Source: an uncultured Erysipelotrichaceae bacterium
GTDB lineage: Bacteria > Bacillota_I > Bacilli_A > RF39 > UBA660
Length of the DNA stretch: 8,778 nt
Assembly (NCBI GenBank): GCA_902783215.1
Contig: CACZQD010000101.1
Coordinates: forward strand, 1-8,778
Direction: 5' to 3'
Position numbers and translations under genes: made by a program. The notes under the pieces were generated by a model that worked only from the letters and a program-made list of their open reading frames with translations, was not told the origin of the DNA and did not search any database. Within the stretch, counting starts at the first letter, position 1, and every line of letters starts with the position of its first letter. Of this stretch, positions 7,809 to 8,778 are shown in pieces.

Positions 7809-7816
7809 TCACCTTT
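7809..7816 (-). promoter_or_regulatory. Ribosome binding site that fixes the gdpP-like start
   Basis: AAAGGTGA on the minus strand lies 4 nt before the ATG at 7804. It supports the 316-residue product rather than the 13-codon longer reading, whose start would precede the predicted transcription start near 7816. Confidence 0.75.
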
Positions 7817-7822
7817 ATAAAT

Positions 7823-7851
7823 ATTGTACCAAATTTCTAACAAAAAGTCTC
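7823..7851 (-). promoter_or_regulatory. Promoter of the gdpP-rplI-dnaB-M23-walJ-rlmH operon
   Basis: Minus strand: extended -10 TGG-TACAAT (7831-7823) with a 17-nt spacer to GAGACT (7846-7851), a weak -35 keeping only the central GAC. The extended -10 probably compensates. The predicted start near 7816 gives a leader of about 12 nt that consists almost entirely of the ribosome binding site. A very similar sequence occurs on the plus strand at 8594-8625. No later promoter is evident in this tightly packed six-gene unit. Confidence 0.6.
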
Positions 7852-7854
7852 TAG

Positions 7855-8200
7855 TTTATACAAAATTACTATTTAAACGTTAATTTTTATTTACAAATAG
7901 CCAAAGATCTATTATTGCTTAGAAGCTATTCAAATAGAACTATATCAAATTATCTAAGTTGCATCAATAGATTCAAAATTATTACAATAGAAAGAATTTA
8001 GAAGAGTTAAATGAGGATGATATTTTAGAGTATTTAAAGAAAAACTTTATTAATATTAGTTGGCTACAACTATCAATCTCAAACGCACAGTTATCAAATA
8101 TTATTATTTAGTTGATTTTAACAAAGAGTTTAGTAATGTTTTACTTCCTCAATCTAAAATTCCATCTAGATTCCCTAAAATTATTTTTAAACAAGATTTC
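7855..8200 (+). pseudogene. Broken tyrosine recombinase: N-terminal core-binding domain only, two frameshifts
   Basis: Three frames read in succession give a Phage_integrase SAM-like N-terminal domain. The first (7855-7974) reads LQIAKDLLLLRSYSNRTISN then YLSCINRF. The second (about 7977-8057) reads NYYNRKNLEELNEDDILEYL then KKNFINI. The third (from 8060) reads ATTINLKRTVIKYYYLVDFN then KEFSNVLLPQSKIPSRFPK. Order and spacing match Xer/phage integrase core-binding domains: charged first helix with R.YS..TI.NYL, then EDI..YL, then STIN...AIK..Y, then the PK..R.PK linker. The first shift fits loss of one A from the A run at 7975-7978; the second lies near 8055-8062. No clear start codon survives. 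The catalytic Arg...His-x-x-Arg...Tyr domain is missing, replaced in frame by transposase sequence. The end point is approximate. The assignment rests on pattern recognition, without a database search. Confidence 0.68.
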
Positions 8201-8404
8201 ATTAAAAATCATTTTCAATCTAAAACAATGGAAAGTTGTAATGATATATTTAATTGTTGTACTAAGGAATTAGGTTACCATATTTGTACATGTGAAGAAT
8301 GTAGTGAAAAATATTTTGGTTATAATTCTTGTCACAATAGACATTGTCCTATGTGTAAGATTTATAAATGTAAAAAGAATGTTTCTAATAATTTTTCTTT
8401 CTAA
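8200..8404 (+). pseudogene. IS91-family transposase remnant: zinc-binding N-terminal domain only
   Basis: The open frame from 8060 to the TAA at 8402-8404 carries, from about 8225, ELGYHICTCEECSEKYFGYN followed by SCHNRHCPMC. This is the cysteine pattern of the zinc-binding domain found at the N-terminus of IS91-type (and related) transposases: CxxC at 8291-8302, then C..(R)HCPxC ending at 8356. The intact enzyme is a rolling-circle (HUH/Y) transposase of about 350-400 residues. The nuclease motifs and catalytic tyrosine are absent and the frame stops 15 codons after the last zinc ligand, so it cannot be active. The TTG at 8060 is not a real start: a stop (8057-8059) precedes it without a ribosome binding site, and its first 40 codons belong to the recombinase remnant. 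Confidence 0.72.
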
Positions 8405-8593
8405 TTTAATTATGATATTACTCGACTGTATAATAGTTCATTTATATATTTATAATTTCGGGAGTTTTCACTATCATGGAATGAGGGAAAATCTGCTTTA
8501 ATTTATATAAATTATTGGTTTTGTTAATCATATTTAATTCTACTGGTTAAAAACATATTAATAATAAGAAAAGAGAAATGTTGCTTTCCCCTT

Positions 8594-8623
8594 ACGACTT
8601 TATCTTCACAAATTTGGTACAAT
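8594..8623 (+). promoter_or_regulatory. Orphan extended -10 promoter resembling the gdpP promoter
   Basis: Plus strand: TGG-TACAAT (8615-8623) with an 18-nt spacer to ACGACT (8594-8599). The 16 bases 8610-8625 are identical to the gdpP promoter core on the opposite strand (7836-7821), and the similarity extends upstream through GACTTT with one gap. No gene follows in the window; a terminator lies about 100 nt downstream. Confidence 0.45.
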
Positions 8624-8702
8624 ATCGTTATAAAAATTTTAACTTGCTTTAAAACTATAATAACTTCCTAAGATTTATACAACAATCGTCAAAAGAACAA
8701 TA

Positions 8703-8723
8703 AGTCAAAAATAAATTTTGACT
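8703..8723. repeat. Perfect inverted repeat next to the terminator hairpin
   Basis: AGTCAAAA (8703-8710) and TTTTGACT (8716-8723) are perfect 8-bp arms around ATAAA. It lies 2 nt before the stronger hairpin at 8726-8745. It may be part of the same RNA 3' structure, or an operator-like palindrome; the sequence does not decide. Confidence 0.45.
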
Positions 8724-8725
8724 CT

Positions 8726-8750
8726 GACTAACCTCACGGTTAGTCTTTTC
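8726..8750 (+). terminator. Intrinsic terminator, plus strand
   Basis: GACTAACC (8726-8733) and GGTTAGTC (8738-8745) form a perfect 8-bp stem with a TCAC loop, followed by TTTTCTGTTT. It is the most GC-rich stem in the right third of the window. The T tract is on the plus strand only, so it ends a rightward transcript, although no intact rightward gene precedes it in the window. Confidence 0.75.
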
Positions 8751-8778
8751 TGTTTCATTGAAATATTATTTCTCCACA

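Larger units (their letters stand above)
8405..8778. other. Gene-free AT-rich tail with one promoter and one terminator
   Basis: No supported coding region occurs on either strand. The first 190 bp may be further decayed transposon DNA, but I could not match translated fragments to later parts of the transposase. A plus-strand promoter-like site (8594-8623), a first inverted repeat (AGTCAAAA, 8703-8710; TTTTGACT, 8716-8723) and a second hairpin with a T-rich tail (8726-8750) stand out. No ATG occurs on the plus strand between the predicted start near 8630 and the terminator. Confidence 0.5.

Noticed and set aside
7805..7843. Longer phosphoesterase start 13 codons upstream
   Set aside because: The extra codons run through the predicted -10 box and the ribosome binding site, and the ATG at 7802-7804 has far better spacing.
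7896..7930. AATAGC/GCTATT inverted repeat, 6-bp arms around a 23-nt spacer
   Set aside because: Arms this short are expected by chance in AT-rich DNA, and the region is explained by the recombinase coding remnant.
8060..8404. The 114-codon frame as a genuine small zinc-finger protein starting at TTG
   Set aside because: A stop directly precedes the TTG, there is no ribosome binding site, and the two halves match different protein families in a way best explained by deletion within a mobile element.
8292..8501. Plus-strand open frame of 69 codons overlapping the transposase remnant
   Set aside because: Its first part is an alternative frame of the zinc-binding cysteine motif and the rest matches no recognisable part of the transposase.
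8705..8758. Minus-strand micro-ORF of 17 codons (MKQKRLTVRL...)
   Set aside because: It simply reads through the two hairpins, its upstream GGAG is too far away (about 13 nt), and nothing supports translation.
1..8778. CRISPR array, tRNA or rRNA genes, riboswitches, defence genes
   Set aside because: No regularly spaced repeats, no cloverleaf or rRNA motifs, no T-box signature and no defence-type domains were seen on either strand.

Overview
The window is AT-rich throughout and uses the standard bacterial code: TGA is a stop for dnaB and walJ, and Trp is read from TGG. The gene families (GdpP-type DHH phosphoesterase, bL9, DnaB, WalJ, RlmH, TilS, FtsH) and the gene order point to a low-GC member of the Bacillota, probably Bacilli or Erysipelotrichia-like. 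The LysM/G5/M23 cell-wall hydrolase argues for a walled organism rather than a true mollicute. I cannot name a genus.

All intact genes lie on the minus strand, so transcription runs from right to left. The first unit starts at a promoter near 7823-7851 and reads gdpP-like phosphoesterase, rplI, dnaB, a membrane-anchored M23 peptidase, walJ and rlmH. Genes are packed at -4 to +7 nt, with several Shine-Dalgarno sites overlapping the preceding stop codon. A weak intrinsic terminator follows rlmH (2094-2121). Directly behind it, a second promoter (2067-2095) starts tilS-ftsH. ftsH is cut by the left window edge after about 240 codons. The products cover c-di-AMP turnover, ribosome structure and modification, tRNA modification, replication fork unwinding, wall hydrolysis and membrane proteolysis. 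This is a core housekeeping neighbourhood of the kind found near oriC.

Compared with the Bacillus-type arrangement, three things differ. The phosphoesterase has only the DHH/DHHA1 half of GdpP. The walRKHI genes usually found between dnaB and walJ are absent, and an M23 peptidase sits there. The hpt gene usually found between tilS and ftsH is missing.

The right 900 bp holds no intact gene. Read in three successive frames on the plus strand, 7855 to about 8200 is the N-terminal core-binding (SAM-like) domain of a tyrosine recombinase broken by two frameshifts. It runs in frame into the zinc-binding domain of an IS91-family transposase (about 8200-8404), and both catalytic domains are missing. 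Beyond it lies decayed AT-rich DNA, a promoter-like sequence closely resembling the gdpP promoter in inverted orientation (8594-8623), and a strong plus-strand intrinsic terminator (8726-8750). No new defence or biosynthetic system is visible. The most interesting points are the decayed two-gene mobile element, the truncated and active-site-variant GdpP, and the duplicated promoter.
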